A stretch of DNA of 64,000 bases, from NCBI RefSeq assembly GCF_026626335.1, contig NZ_JAPNTZ010000008.1:372001-436000 (forward strand), written 5' to 3'. The notes below the pieces were generated by a model. The model had not been told where the DNA came from. It ran no database searches and worked only from the letters and a program-made list of their open reading frames with translations. This DNA is from Paractinoplanes pyxinae. GTDB lineage: Bacteria; Actinomycetota; Actinomycetes; Mycobacteriales; Micromonosporaceae. Positions 44,142 through 52,107 of the stretch are shown piece by piece (within the stretch, counting starts at the first letter, position 1; each line of letters opens with the position of its first letter). Position numbers and translations under genes: made by a program.

Positions 44142-45011
44142 ATGTCCACGCCAGTCATCGAAGTCGACAAGCTCAACCTCAAGTACGGCGAGTTCCACGC
44201 CGTGAAGGACCTGTCGTTCGAGGTACGACCCGGGGAGCTCTACGCGCTGCTCGGGACGAACGGCGCCGGCAAGACCTCGGCCCTGGAGACGGTCGAGGGC
44301 CACCGGCAGGCCACCTCGGGCACCGTACGCGTGTTCGGCCACGACCCCGGCGACCGCAAGGCCGTCCGCCCCCGCATGGGCATCATGCTGCAGGAGAGCG
44401 GCTTCTCCCCCGATCTCACCGTCCGCGAGTCGGTGAACCTGATCGGGCAGCTCACCGCCCGGCAGGACGACACGGGCCGCGTACTGGACGTGGTCGGTCT
44501 GACTCGCAAGGCCGGCACCCTCGTCTCGCAGCTCTCCGGCGGCGAGAAGCGCCGCCTCGATTTCGCCACGGCCGTGTACGGGACACCCGAGCTGATCTTC
44601 CTCGACGAGCCCACCACCGGCCTCGACATCCAGTCGCGTGACTCCCTGTGGGAATCGGTCGACCGCCTGCGCGAGAACGGCTCCACCATCGTGCTGACCA
44701 CGCACTACCTGGAGGAGGCGCAGCAGCGGGCCGACCGGATCGGCCTCATGCACCAGGGCGTCCTGCGCCGCGAGGGCACCGTCGGCGAGCTCACCCGCAC
44801 CCTGCCGTCGCACATCCGCTTCGCCGCCGGGCCGCAGCCGCTGCCGCTGGCCTCGACCGAGCGCGACGGGGTCACCGTCATCGAGACCTTCCAGCTGCAG
44901 AAGGACCTCCACGTGCTGCTGGGCTGGGCGCAGGACCACGGAGTCGAGCTCCGCGACCTGTCCGCCGGCCCGACCAGCCTGGACGACGTCTTCCGCGCGA
45001 TCGAAGCCTGA
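44142..45011 (+). CDS. ABC-2 exporter ATPase
   Basis: 289 residues. Walker A GTNGAGKTSA, Q-loop LQESGFSPDLTV, signature QLSGGEKRRLDFA, Walker B LIFLDEPTTGLD, switch His in LTTHYLEEAQ. C-terminal extension typical of DrrA/CcmA-like exporters. With the permease 10 bp downstream, it forms an efflux pump for an antibiotic or lipid, under the divergent two-component system (inference from position). Confidence 0.92.
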   Translation: MSTPVIEVDKLNLKYGEFHAVKDLSFEVRPGELYALLGTNGAGKTSALETVEGHRQATSGTVRVFGHDPGDRKAVRPRMGIMLQESGFSPDLTVRESVNLIGQLTARQDDTGRVLDVVGLTRKAGTLVSQLSGGEKRRLDFATAVYGTPELIFLDEPTTGLDIQSRDSLWESVDRLRENGSTIVLTTHYLEEAQQRADRIGLMHQGVLRREGTVGELTRTLPSHIRFAAGPQPLPLASTERDGVTVIETFQLQKDLHVLLGWAQDHGVELRDLSAGPTSLDDVFRAIEA

Positions 45012-45021
45012 GGAGGCACCC

Positions 45022-45729
45022 ATGTTCGCCATCGCCCGCAGTGAGCTCATCCAGATCTTCCGCAACCGCCTGGTGCTGGTCACCAGCCTGGTCATGCCGG
45101 TCGCGGTGAGCGCGTTCTTCATCTACCGCCACGAGGCCTTCGCCACGATCGGCAGCCTCGGCTACATCGCGGCCATCGTGATGTTCACGGTCGGCGCGTT
45201 CGGCCTCTACACGACCGCGGTGACCACCTTGGCCTCGCGCCGGCAGAACCTTTTCCTCAAGCGGCTGCGCTCCACCGCGGCCGGCGACCGGACCATCCTG
45301 GCCGGGCTGCTGCTGCCGGTCACCGTGCTCAGCGTGGTGCAGATCGGCGTCATCCTGACCGTGTTCGGCGTGGTCAGCGGCCGCCCCGGCGACATCCCGC
45401 TGCTGGCCGCGGCGGCCGTGGCCACCATCGCCATGATGGTCGGCCTGGCCCTGGCCACGGCCGGGCTCACCAACTCGCCGGAGCACGCCCAGGTCACCAC
45501 GCTGCCGATCAGCATCGGCGTCATCGCGATCGCCAGCTGGGTCGGCATCAGCGGCACCGAGGAGCTGACCCTGCTCAAGCGGCTGCTGCCCGGCGGCGCG
45601 GCCACCGAGATGGTCGTCGACGCCTGGAACGGCAGCGCCTCGCTGATCCTGCTGGCGCCCACACTGGCCTGGGTCGTCGTCGCCGTGGCTCTCGCCGCGC
45701 GTCTGTTCCGGTGGGAGCCCCGGCGCTGA
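45022..45729 (+). CDS. ABC-2 exporter permease
   Basis: 235 residues, GAGGAGG upstream of the ATG. Six hydrophobic helices: FRNRLVLVTSLVMPVAVSAF, IAAIVMFTVGAFGLYTT, LLLPVTVLSVVQIGVILTVF, AAVATIAMMVGLALATAGL, ITIGVIAIASW-like and LLAPTLAWVVVAVALAA. Includes ABC-2 loop RQNLFLKRLRSTAAG. Partner of the ATPase. Confidence 0.88.
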   Translation: MFAIARSELIQIFRNRLVLVTSLVMPVAVSAFFIYRHEAFATIGSLGYIAAIVMFTVGAFGLYTTAVTTLASRRQNLFLKRLRSTAAGDRTILAGLLLPVTVLSVVQIGVILTVFGVVSGRPGDIPLLAAAAVATIAMMVGLALATAGLTNSPEHAQVTTLPISIGVIAIASWVGISGTEELTLLKRLLPGGAATEMVVDAWNGSASLILLAPTLAWVVVAVALAARLFRWEPRR

Positions 45730-45746
45730 ACTACGCTGGTCGGCAT

Positions 45747-46808
45747 ATGAGTTCTGACCTGCTGGAAATCCGCCGCATCTACGCCGAGCCGGCGGCGGCC
45801 GCGCTCCCCCGCGGCAAAGAGGTGCTGGCCCGCTTCCCCGACGCCGAGGTGGTCGAGGTCGAGAGCCACAACCGCATCGACGAGCTCTACGGCGACGAGA
45901 CCAACGTCAACCGCTGGGTCCGGATCAAGCGCGAGGCGCTGGTGCTCGGGGTGAAGAAGACGCTGACCGCCCGGCCCAACGGGCGGTCGGCCGACTTCAT
46001 CGCGCCCAGCACGGCCAACGGGTGCGCGATGGCCTGCGCGTACTGCTACGTCCCGCGGCACAAGGGGTACAGCAACCCGGTCACGGTCTTCGCCAACATC
46101 GACAAGATCCTCGGGTACGTGGGCCGGCACGCCGCCCGGCAGGGTGTGAAGCCGGCCCCCAACGAGTGCGACCCCACGGCCTGGGTCTACGACATCGGCG
46201 AGAACTCCGACTGCAGCGTCGACGCCCTGATCAGCGACAACGTGCGCGACCTGGTGGAGCAGTTCCGCTGGATGCCGACTGCCAAGGCGTCGTTCGCCAC
46301 CAAGTACGTCAACCGCGACCTGCTCACGTGGGATCCGCAGGGCCGCACCCGGATCCGCTTCTCGCTGATGCCCGCCCAGGACGCCAAACTGCTCGACATC
46401 CGTACGTCGCCGATCCTGGAACGAATCGCGGCGATCAACGACTTCGTCGAGGCCGGGTACGAGGTCCACGTCAACTTCAGCCCCGTCGTCGTCCGCGACG
46501 GCTGGCTGCCTTCCTGGGCTGAGCTGTTCGAGCAGCTGGACGCGGCGCTGAACCCCGCGGCGAAGGCCCAGCTGGCCGCCGAGGTCATCTTCCTCACCCA
46601 CAACCGCGACCTGCACCAGGTCAACCTCGGCTGGCACCCCAAGGCGGAGGAGCTGCTGTGGCGCCCCGAGCTGCAGCAGGTGAAGCGCTCGCAGAACGGC
46701 TCGCTGAACGTCCGCTACCGCACCGGCGCCAAGGGCCAGTACGTGAACGCCCTGACCGACCTGATCGCCGAGAAGATTCCCTACTGCCGCGTCCGCTACG
46801 CGTTCTGA
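45747..46808 (+). CDS. Spore photoproduct lyase family radical SAM enzyme
   Basis: 353 residues from ATG 45747, 17 bp after the exporter permease. Radical-SAM cluster Cys93-x3-Cys97-x2-Cys100 (CAMACAYC). SPL-like segments include VPRHKGYSNPVTVFANIDKI, then FATKYVNRDLL, RIRFSLMPA and VHVNFSPVVVRDGW. Spore photoproduct lyases repair 5-thyminyl-5,6-dihydrothymine in UV-irradiated spore DNA using SAM; actinomycete homologues are often larger families of unproven substrate. Possibly protects sporangiospores. Next gene follows after 3 bp. Confidence 0.85.
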   Translation: MSSDLLEIRRIYAEPAAAALPRGKEVLARFPDAEVVEVESHNRIDELYGDETNVNRWVRIKREALVLGVKKTLTARPNGRSADFIAPSTANGCAMACAYCYVPRHKGYSNPVTVFANIDKILGYVGRHAARQGVKPAPNECDPTAWVYDIGENSDCSVDALISDNVRDLVEQFRWMPTAKASFATKYVNRDLLTWDPQGRTRIRFSLMPAQDAKLLDIRTSPILERIAAINDFVEAGYEVHVNFSPVVVRDGWLPSWAELFEQLDAALNPAAKAQLAAEVIFLTHNRDLHQVNLGWHPKAEELLWRPELQQVKRSQNGSLNVRYRTGAKGQYVNALTDLIAEKIPYCRVRYAF

Positions 46809-46811
46809 CCG

Positions 46812-47273
46812 GTGCACACCGTCGAGCTGCTCCCGTCGGCCGAGCTTGATTCCCGCGTACGGAATCTGTGGGCGCTGCTGGCGAGTTCGGGGTTGCCGAG
46901 CCTGGGCGCCCACCCCCACGCGACAAATCGCCCACACCTCACCGTAGTGACCGCTTCGTCGCTGGCCGGCCTCCCGCCTTTGGAGCTTCCGCTCGCCGCA
47001 AAGCTCACGGGCATTCGTATGCTCAACCGAGCGCTGGTCTGGACGGTCGAGCCCTCGCCCGCGCTGCACGCCCTGCATTCCTCGGTGTGGTCGTCGATCG
47101 GCGGCTGGCCCCCACCGGAAGAGTTCGTCCCGCATCTCAGCCTCGCCCTGCGCGTACCGCCGGAGGCCCAGCCGGCCGCGCTCGACCTGCTCGCCGACGT
47201 CTCCCCGATGTCCGGCCGCTTCGAGTCCGCCCGCACCTACGACACCGAGACCCGCACCGTGCGCGACCTCTGA
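46812..47273 (+). CDS. 2H phosphoesterase (2'-5' RNA ligase-like)
   Basis: 153 residues from GTG 46812. Two HxT/S motifs: RPHLTVVT and VPHLSLAL, separated by ~70 residues, as in LigT/2H phosphoesterases that act on 2',3'-cyclic phosphates or ADP-ribose cyclic products. Small and cytosolic. It lies 3 bp after the photolyase-like gene, suggesting joint expression and perhaps nucleic-acid repair. Confidence 0.8.
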   Translation: MHTVELLPSAELDSRVRNLWALLASSGLPSLGAHPHATNRPHLTVVTASSLAGLPPLELPLAAKLTGIRMLNRALVWTVEPSPALHALHSSVWSSIGGWPPPEEFVPHLSLALRVPPEAQPAALDLLADVSPMSGRFESARTYDTETRTVRDL

Positions 47274-47356
47274 AGCTGAGAGCTGGCAGGGAACTCTCAG
47301 GGAGGCCGTCGATACTGCTGGAGGTCATGCCGTCGGATCAGCCTGAGGAGTTCTTC

Positions 47357-48196
47357 GTGACCGTGCTCGCCGAAGCCGCCCCCGAGACGTCCGGCGGGCT
47401 GACCGGGTGGGCCGTCGGCCTCATGGAATCGCTGGGCGGCGTGGGCGCGGCGCTGATCGTCGGGCTCGACAACCTGTTCCCGCCCATCCCGAGCGAGCTG
47501 GTGCTGCCGCTGGCCGGCTTCTCAGCCAGCCGCGGCGTGTTCAGCCTGCCCGAGGCGCTGTTCTGGACCATGCTGGGCTCGGTGGTCGGGGCGATCATCG
47601 TCTACTGGGCGGGCGCGCTGCTCGGCCGGGACCGCACGCGCCGCCTGGTGGCGTTCATCCCGCTGGTCAAGGTGCAAGACTTCGACCGCTGTGAGGAGTG
47701 GTTCGCCAAGCACGGCACCAAGGCCGTGTTCTTCGGACGCATGGTGCCGCTGTTCCGCAGCTTCATCTCGCTGCCGGCCGGCGTCGAGCGGATGAGCTTC
47801 TGGAAGTTCACGGTGCTCACCACGCTCGGCAGCCTCATCTGGAACACGCTGTTCGTGACCGCCGGCTTCATCCTGGGCGAGAACTGGCACCGCGTCGAGG
47901 GCTACGCCGGCGTCTTCCAAAAGATCGTCATCGCCGGCGTGGTGATCGGCATCGGCTACTTCGTCTGGCAGCGCCTGCGCTCCAACCGCCTGGGCCCACC
48001 CGACGCCGACGCGACCACGGTGCTCCCGGTCATCCGCGACCCCCGCCCGTCCTCCCCCGACGTCGGCCTGAACGGCCTGTTCGACGGCCCGGACAAGGAC
48101 GCGACGGCGGTGCTGCACCTGCCGCCGGTCCGCAACTCCGACAACGACGCCACGATGATCCTGCGCCCGGTCCGCGACGACTACCGCCGTCCCTGA
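47357..48196 (+). CDS. DedA-family membrane protein with Thr-repeat tail
   Basis: 279 residues. GTG 47357 is preferred: GAGGAG lies six bases before it. ATG 47327 is possible but its GGAGG is only two bases away. DedA motifs: LDNLFPPIPSELVLPLAGF, GSVVGAIIVYWAGALLGRD and GRMVPLFRSFISLPAGVERM, a long loop carrying the family Arg. Four to five helices. DedA proteins recycle undecaprenyl phosphate or phospholipids. Residues ~216-279 form a soluble tail with three copies of DATxxL (DADATTVL, DKDATAVL, DNDATMIL), possible phospho-Thr sites with Leu at +3. Confidence 0.85.
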   Translation: MTVLAEAAPETSGGLTGWAVGLMESLGGVGAALIVGLDNLFPPIPSELVLPLAGFSASRGVFSLPEALFWTMLGSVVGAIIVYWAGALLGRDRTRRLVAFIPLVKVQDFDRCEEWFAKHGTKAVFFGRMVPLFRSFISLPAGVERMSFWKFTVLTTLGSLIWNTLFVTAGFILGENWHRVEGYAGVFQKIVIAGVVIGIGYFVWQRLRSNRLGPPDADATTVLPVIRDPRPSSPDVGLNGLFDGPDKDATAVLHLPPVRNSDNDATMILRPVRDDYRRP

Positions 48197-48359
48197 CGGG
48201 CCCGCCACCCGATCGCGACTCGGGGGGAGGCGGCGACCAAGTGGCGGGGGCTCGTGACGCCGGCGTGGTCCGGCATTAGTTCTGACGCGCGCGGAGCCTC
48301 CGCTGTTGCGTGCGCCGCCCCGGACATTGAAGAAACGCTCTTCTCCGTAGGCTGTTTCG

Positions 48360-49238
48360 ATGTTCGACCTGACGCGTGTGGCCCGCCGTTGTTCCCGGAT
48401 CGTCGACTCGCGCGCGTTCGAGGTGACCATTGTGGTCATGATCGGGGCCAACGCTGTTCTGCTCTGCGTTGAGACCTATGACCACCTGGTCGAGTCGATG
48501 CCCTACCTGCACTGGCTGGAGTGGTTCTTCCGGGCCGTCTTCGTCACCGAAATCGTCATCCGGATTCTGGCGTACGGGCGGCGGCCGCAGGACTTCTTCA
48601 AGCACGGCTGGAACGTCTTCGACTTCGTCGTCATCGCGGCCGTGTTCATCCCGGGGCTGCACGGCGACTCGGCTGCTCTGCGGGTCATCCGGATGGCGCG
48701 GGTGGTGCGGCTCGTGCGCTTCTCGCCGGGGCTGCGCACGATCGTCACGGCACTGCTGCGCAGCCTTCCGGGGGTCGGCGGGTTCCTGGCGCTGGCCCTG
48801 GTCACCTTCTATGTGTACGGGATGGCGGGCTGGCTGCTGTTCGGCGACGCCTACCCGGACGACTACGGCACCATCGGCCGCGCGGTGCTCACGCTGTTCG
48901 TGCTGCTCTCGCTGGAAACGCTGCCGGACCTGATCCAGCAGGGGCTGGAGTTGTCGCCCTGGACGCTCGTCTACTACATCAGCTACGTCCTGATCACCGT
49001 CAACCTGCTGCTCAACATCCTCATCGCCGTCATCGTCAACTCGATGGAAGAGGCCCGCCGCCTCGAGATGACCGAGAGCCTGGGCACCGACGAGGACCAG
49101 GACGGCGTCCCCGACGACATCGACCGCATCCTGGTCAGCCAGCGCCTCGACGACCTGCGCACGATGATCACCGAGCTCGAGCGGGACCTGCGCATCGACC
49201 GCCGTTCGAGCACCGGTTCCCGATTTAAGGATCTTTAA
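48360..49238 (+). CDS. Voltage-gated ion channel (NaChBac-like) with EF-hand-like loop
   Basis: 292 residues, one six-helix domain. S4 contains Arg every third residue (RVIRMARVVRLVR, 108-120). Pore helix and filter LLSLETLPD at 182-190 carry the selectivity Glu186, as in bacterial Na+ channels (norm TLESW). S6 ends ILIAVIVNSMEE. The cytosolic C-terminus holds DEDQDGVPDDID at 244-255, matching the EF-hand/dockerin calcium-loop spacing (1,3,5,9,12), then a coiled coil for tetramerisation. A calcium-modulated sodium channel is plausible. Confidence 0.85.
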   Translation: MFDLTRVARRCSRIVDSRAFEVTIVVMIGANAVLLCVETYDHLVESMPYLHWLEWFFRAVFVTEIVIRILAYGRRPQDFFKHGWNVFDFVVIAAVFIPGLHGDSAALRVIRMARVVRLVRFSPGLRTIVTALLRSLPGVGGFLALALVTFYVYGMAGWLLFGDAYPDDYGTIGRAVLTLFVLLSLETLPDLIQQGLELSPWTLVYYISYVLITVNLLLNILIAVIVNSMEEARRLEMTESLGTDEDQDGVPDDIDRILVSQRLDDLRTMITELERDLRIDRRSSTGSRFKDL

Positions 49239-49326
49239 TGTTGGGCCCTCATCCGCCCGTGCGACCGGGGTCGTAGTTGTCGGTACAGCTGCAGCGAGCA
49301 GCTTCCGACGGCGAAGGAGCCCCACG

Positions 49327-50046
49327 ATGTATCGGACCCGGCAGCGCAAGATGTCCTCGACGACGCGCAAGGTCGTCCTGGGAGCTTCGGCGCTGGCGCT
49401 GGCGGGTGGCGCGTTCGCCGTCAGCACCGGCATGAGCAGCGCGGGCGAGAACTGCGTCGGGCTCGACCAGGCCCTGCGCCAGAACCTGCAGTTCATCGCC
49501 GGTCAGCGCTCGGCCCCCGACGCCCAGTCCGAGGCCCGCATCGCCAACCGGCAGGCGGTCGTCGACCTGATCAACCAGCGCCGCGCGGTGGCCGGTTGCA
49601 ACGCCGACGTGGCGGCCGAGGTCCCGGGCGCCGCCGCCCCGGCCGGCAATCAAGGCGCCAAGCCCCCGGCCGGCAATCAAGGCGCCAAGCCCCCGGCCGC
49701 CAAGCCCCCGGCCGGCAACAACGGCGGGAACCAGGCCGGCGCCACGAAGCCACCGGCGGCGGCCAACCCGCCGGCTCAGAACGCGGGAACCGGCGCCGGC
49801 GAGGTCGTCTGCAAGGGCTCGACGGTCACCCTCTCCGGCGAAGCGGGCGCCCCCTTCGCGTCCAGCGGCACCTTCCCGATCGGCACCACCCTGAAGGTCA
49901 CCAACCTCGACAACAACAAGAGCACCACGGTCAAGGTCGAGACCACCTCGGGCAGCTGCGTCCTGCTCAACAACGCCGCCTTCGAGCAGGTCCGCGAGCC
50001 CGGCAAGTTCCTCATCCGCCGCGCCGTCATCGAACGCGTGGGCTGA
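49327..50046 (+). CDS. Secreted double-psi beta-barrel (RlpA-like) protein with repeat linker
   Basis: 239 residues. Signal peptide (VVLGASALALAGGAFAVS). Residues ~40-95 are helical with two Cys. A Pro/Ala/Gly linker contains two exact copies of PAGNQGAKP at the DNA level (27-bp unit near 49650-49704). C-terminal domain from ~160: VTLSGEAGAPFASS, FPIGTTLKVTNLDNNKSTTV, and FEQVREPGKFLIRRAVI, matching the RlpA/DPBB pattern (FPxGTxxxVTNL). RlpA family members cleave or bind peptidoglycan. The His/Asp of active enzymes is not clear here. Confidence 0.7.
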   Translation: MYRTRQRKMSSTTRKVVLGASALALAGGAFAVSTGMSSAGENCVGLDQALRQNLQFIAGQRSAPDAQSEARIANRQAVVDLINQRRAVAGCNADVAAEVPGAAAPAGNQGAKPPAGNQGAKPPAAKPPAGNNGGNQAGATKPPAAANPPAQNAGTGAGEVVCKGSTVTLSGEAGAPFASSGTFPIGTTLKVTNLDNNKSTTVKVETTSGSCVLLNNAAFEQVREPGKFLIRRAVIERVG

Positions 50047-50058
50047 CGAACCCACGAA

Positions 50059-50090
50059 GTGGGCGCCCGGGCGGCAACCCGGGCGCCCAC
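50059..50090. terminator. Strong 13-bp-stem terminator hairpin
   Basis: GTGGGCGCCCGGG, six-nt loop, then its exact complement. It lies 12 bp after the secreted-protein stop and 8 bp before the convergent MaoC stop, so it terminates both transcripts. Confidence 0.85.
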
Positions 50091-50098
50091 GCGACAAC

Positions 50099-50554
50099 TC
50101 AGGCGTAGTAGCGGTAGATCGGCCGCGCCACGCAAGCAGGCTTGTCGAGCCCGTCGATCTGCACGGTGAAGTCGTAGGTGGCCTGCACGCACCGCTTGGC
50201 CACCTCCTCCACCGAGACCACCGTGGCGGCCAGCCGGATCTTGGCGCCGACCCGGACCGGGCTGGCGAACCGTACGCGGTCGAGCCCGTAATTGACGCCC
50301 ATCCGGACCCCTTCGACCTGCAGGATCTCGCCGAAGAACGGGATCACCAGGGACAGCGTCAGGTATCCGTGGGCGATCGTCCCGCCGAACGGCCCTGCCG
50401 CCGCCCGCGCCTCGTCCACGTGGATCCACTGGTGGTCGCCGGTGGCCTCGGCGAACTGGTTCACCCTGTCCTGCGTCACCTCGAACCACGCGCTGTGCCC
50501 GAGGTCGCGTCCGGCCAGGGTCTTCAGCTCGTCCAGCCCGCTCACAGTAATCAT
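50099..50554 (-). CDS. MaoC-like (R)-specific enoyl-CoA hydratase
   Basis: 151 residues from ATG 50552-50554; an upstream TTG at 50620 would give 173. Hot-dog fold signature FAEATGDHQWIHVDEARA contains the catalytic Asp and His (norm TGDxNxxH), then GGTIAHGYLTLSL. C-terminal VRFASPVRVGAKIRL matches the family. Hydrates a trans-2-enoyl-CoA in fatty-acid or polyketide-type metabolism; solitary here. Confidence 0.85.
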   Translation of the reverse strand: MITVSGLDELKTLAGRDLGHSAWFEVTQDRVNQFAEATGDHQWIHVDEARAAAGPFGGTIAHGYLTLSLVIPFFGEILQVEGVRMGVNYGLDRVRFASPVRVGAKIRLAATVVSVEEVAKRCVQATYDFTVQIDGLDKPACVARPIYRYYA

Positions 50555-50649
50555 CCCGCGAATCTCCCGCACCGCGCCCGCGCTGTCCATCCCGTAAATC
50601 ACCAGCTGCTCAGGACTCAAGACGAAGGCCGGGCAGCCGATGGTGAGAC

Positions 50650-52107
50650 GTGCGGAAGCTGGTCCTCATCGTCGGCGCCGGCCTCCTCCTGCAGCTGCTC
50701 CTGCCGCACCTGCCCGAGCGGCCGGGCCTCGTGCTCGCGTGCGTGCCGATCGCCGCCGCCGGTCTCTACTCCGCCGTCGGGTTCCGTCGCCAGGCCCGGG
50801 CGGCCACCGGCCGGATCCGGGGCGCCACCATGCTCGGCGGCGTCGCGGGCGGCCTGCTTGGTCTCGCGTACGCGCTCTACGCCGCCGAAGCGCTCGGCCT
50901 GCCCGTCGGCGTCGCCCCCGACCTGTTCGGCGTGTGCGCCGCGGTGGCCACCGTGCCCGCGATCCTGCTGGCCGCGCCGCCCTTCCCCGACCGTCTGGCC
51001 CTCGGCACGTACCTCATTGACGTCACCACCGTGGCCGGCGCGATCTTCGCCAGCGCCTGGCACTTCGTGCTCTCCCCCGCGGCCGCCCACCTGCCGGCCG
51101 GCGGTCAGACCAGCTTCGTGCTCACCATGCTGCCCGAGATCGTCGCGGCCACGCTCGCCCTCATGCTGATGTCGCGCACCAGCGGCCCGCACTCGCTGCA
51201 CCTGCTCGCGGCCGGGATGGCCCTGTTCGCGGTGGCGTCCGTCGGCAGCGTGTGGACCCACGCCGAGAATCTGCCCTGGTACTCCGGCGGGCTCGGGGCC
51301 GCGTACCTGGTCGGTGGCCTGACCGTCGCGGTGTCCAGCCGCAACGTCATCGCGCCGGCCGACCCGACCGGCTGGCGGGCCTTCACCAGCTTCTGGAGCA
51401 CGCTGTCGTACCTGCCGACCGTGCTCACCCTCGGCTGCGTCGCGCTCGAGTACCGCGTCAACGGCACGCCCAGCGCCGTCCTGGTCTGGGTGGTCCTGGG
51501 ATCGTCCGCGCTGGCCCTGGTGCGGCAGTTCCTCAACCTGCTCATCGTGCGCCGCCTGCGCGCCGAACTCGACCACCGCGCTTTCCACGACCCGCTGACC
51601 GGCCTGCCCAATCGCGCCGCCTTCCAGCGTGACGCCACGGCGGCGCTGGCTCGCGGTGACGCGGCCGTGCTGCTGCTCGACCTGGACGGGTTCAAGCAGG
51701 TCAACGACACCCAGGGGCATGCGGCGGGCGACGCGGTTCTGGTGAGCGTCGCGGCGGGGCTGGGCGAATTACTTCGTACGGGCGCAATCGCGGCACGGTT
51801 GGGCGGTGACGAGTTCGCCGTCCTGCTCCCGGCGACCGATCCGGAGACCGCCGCCGGCACGGCCACCCGGATCCTGGGATCGGGCATCCGCGGAACCATC
51901 GGCGTCAGCCACGCCGCCGAGCCGGGACGCGCGCTGGACGAGATGCTGCACGAAGCCGATGTGGCGCTCTACGAGGCCAAGGCGGCCGGCAAGGGCGTCG
52001 TGCGCGTCTACGGCCAGGGGCTGCCATGGGGTGGCGGTTCCTCGTCCGTACGCCCCGCGGCGGGCAGCCACAAGACGAACGTGCTGCCGTTGCCGGGCGT
52101 CGAATAG
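50650..52107 (+). CDS. Membrane diguanylate cyclase lacking I-site
   Basis: 485 residues from GTG 50650. About nine to ten hydrophobic helices in the N-terminal ~300 residues. GGDEF domain: DPLTGLPNRAAFQ, LDLDGFKQVNDTQGHAAGD, active site ARLGGDEFAVLLP. At the I-site position the residues are RTGA, so the Asp of RxxD is lost and product inhibition should be absent. The C-terminal 100 bp (after the GGDEF fold) overlap the convergent kinase gene. It makes cyclic di-GMP. Confidence 0.86.
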   Translation: MRKLVLIVGAGLLLQLLLPHLPERPGLVLACVPIAAAGLYSAVGFRRQARAATGRIRGATMLGGVAGGLLGLAYALYAAEALGLPVGVAPDLFGVCAAVATVPAILLAAPPFPDRLALGTYLIDVTTVAGAIFASAWHFVLSPAAAHLPAGGQTSFVLTMLPEIVAATLALMLMSRTSGPHSLHLLAAGMALFAVASVGSVWTHAENLPWYSGGLGAAYLVGGLTVAVSSRNVIAPADPTGWRAFTSFWSTLSYLPTVLTLGCVALEYRVNGTPSAVLVWVVLGSSALALVRQFLNLLIVRRLRAELDHRAFHDPLTGLPNRAAFQRDATAALARGDAAVLLLDLDGFKQVNDTQGHAAGDAVLVSVAAGLGELLRTGAIAARLGGDEFAVLLPATDPETAAGTATRILGSGIRGTIGVSHAAEPGRALDEMLHEADVALYEAKAAGKGVVRVYGQGLPWGGGSSSVRPAAGSHKTNVLPLPGVE

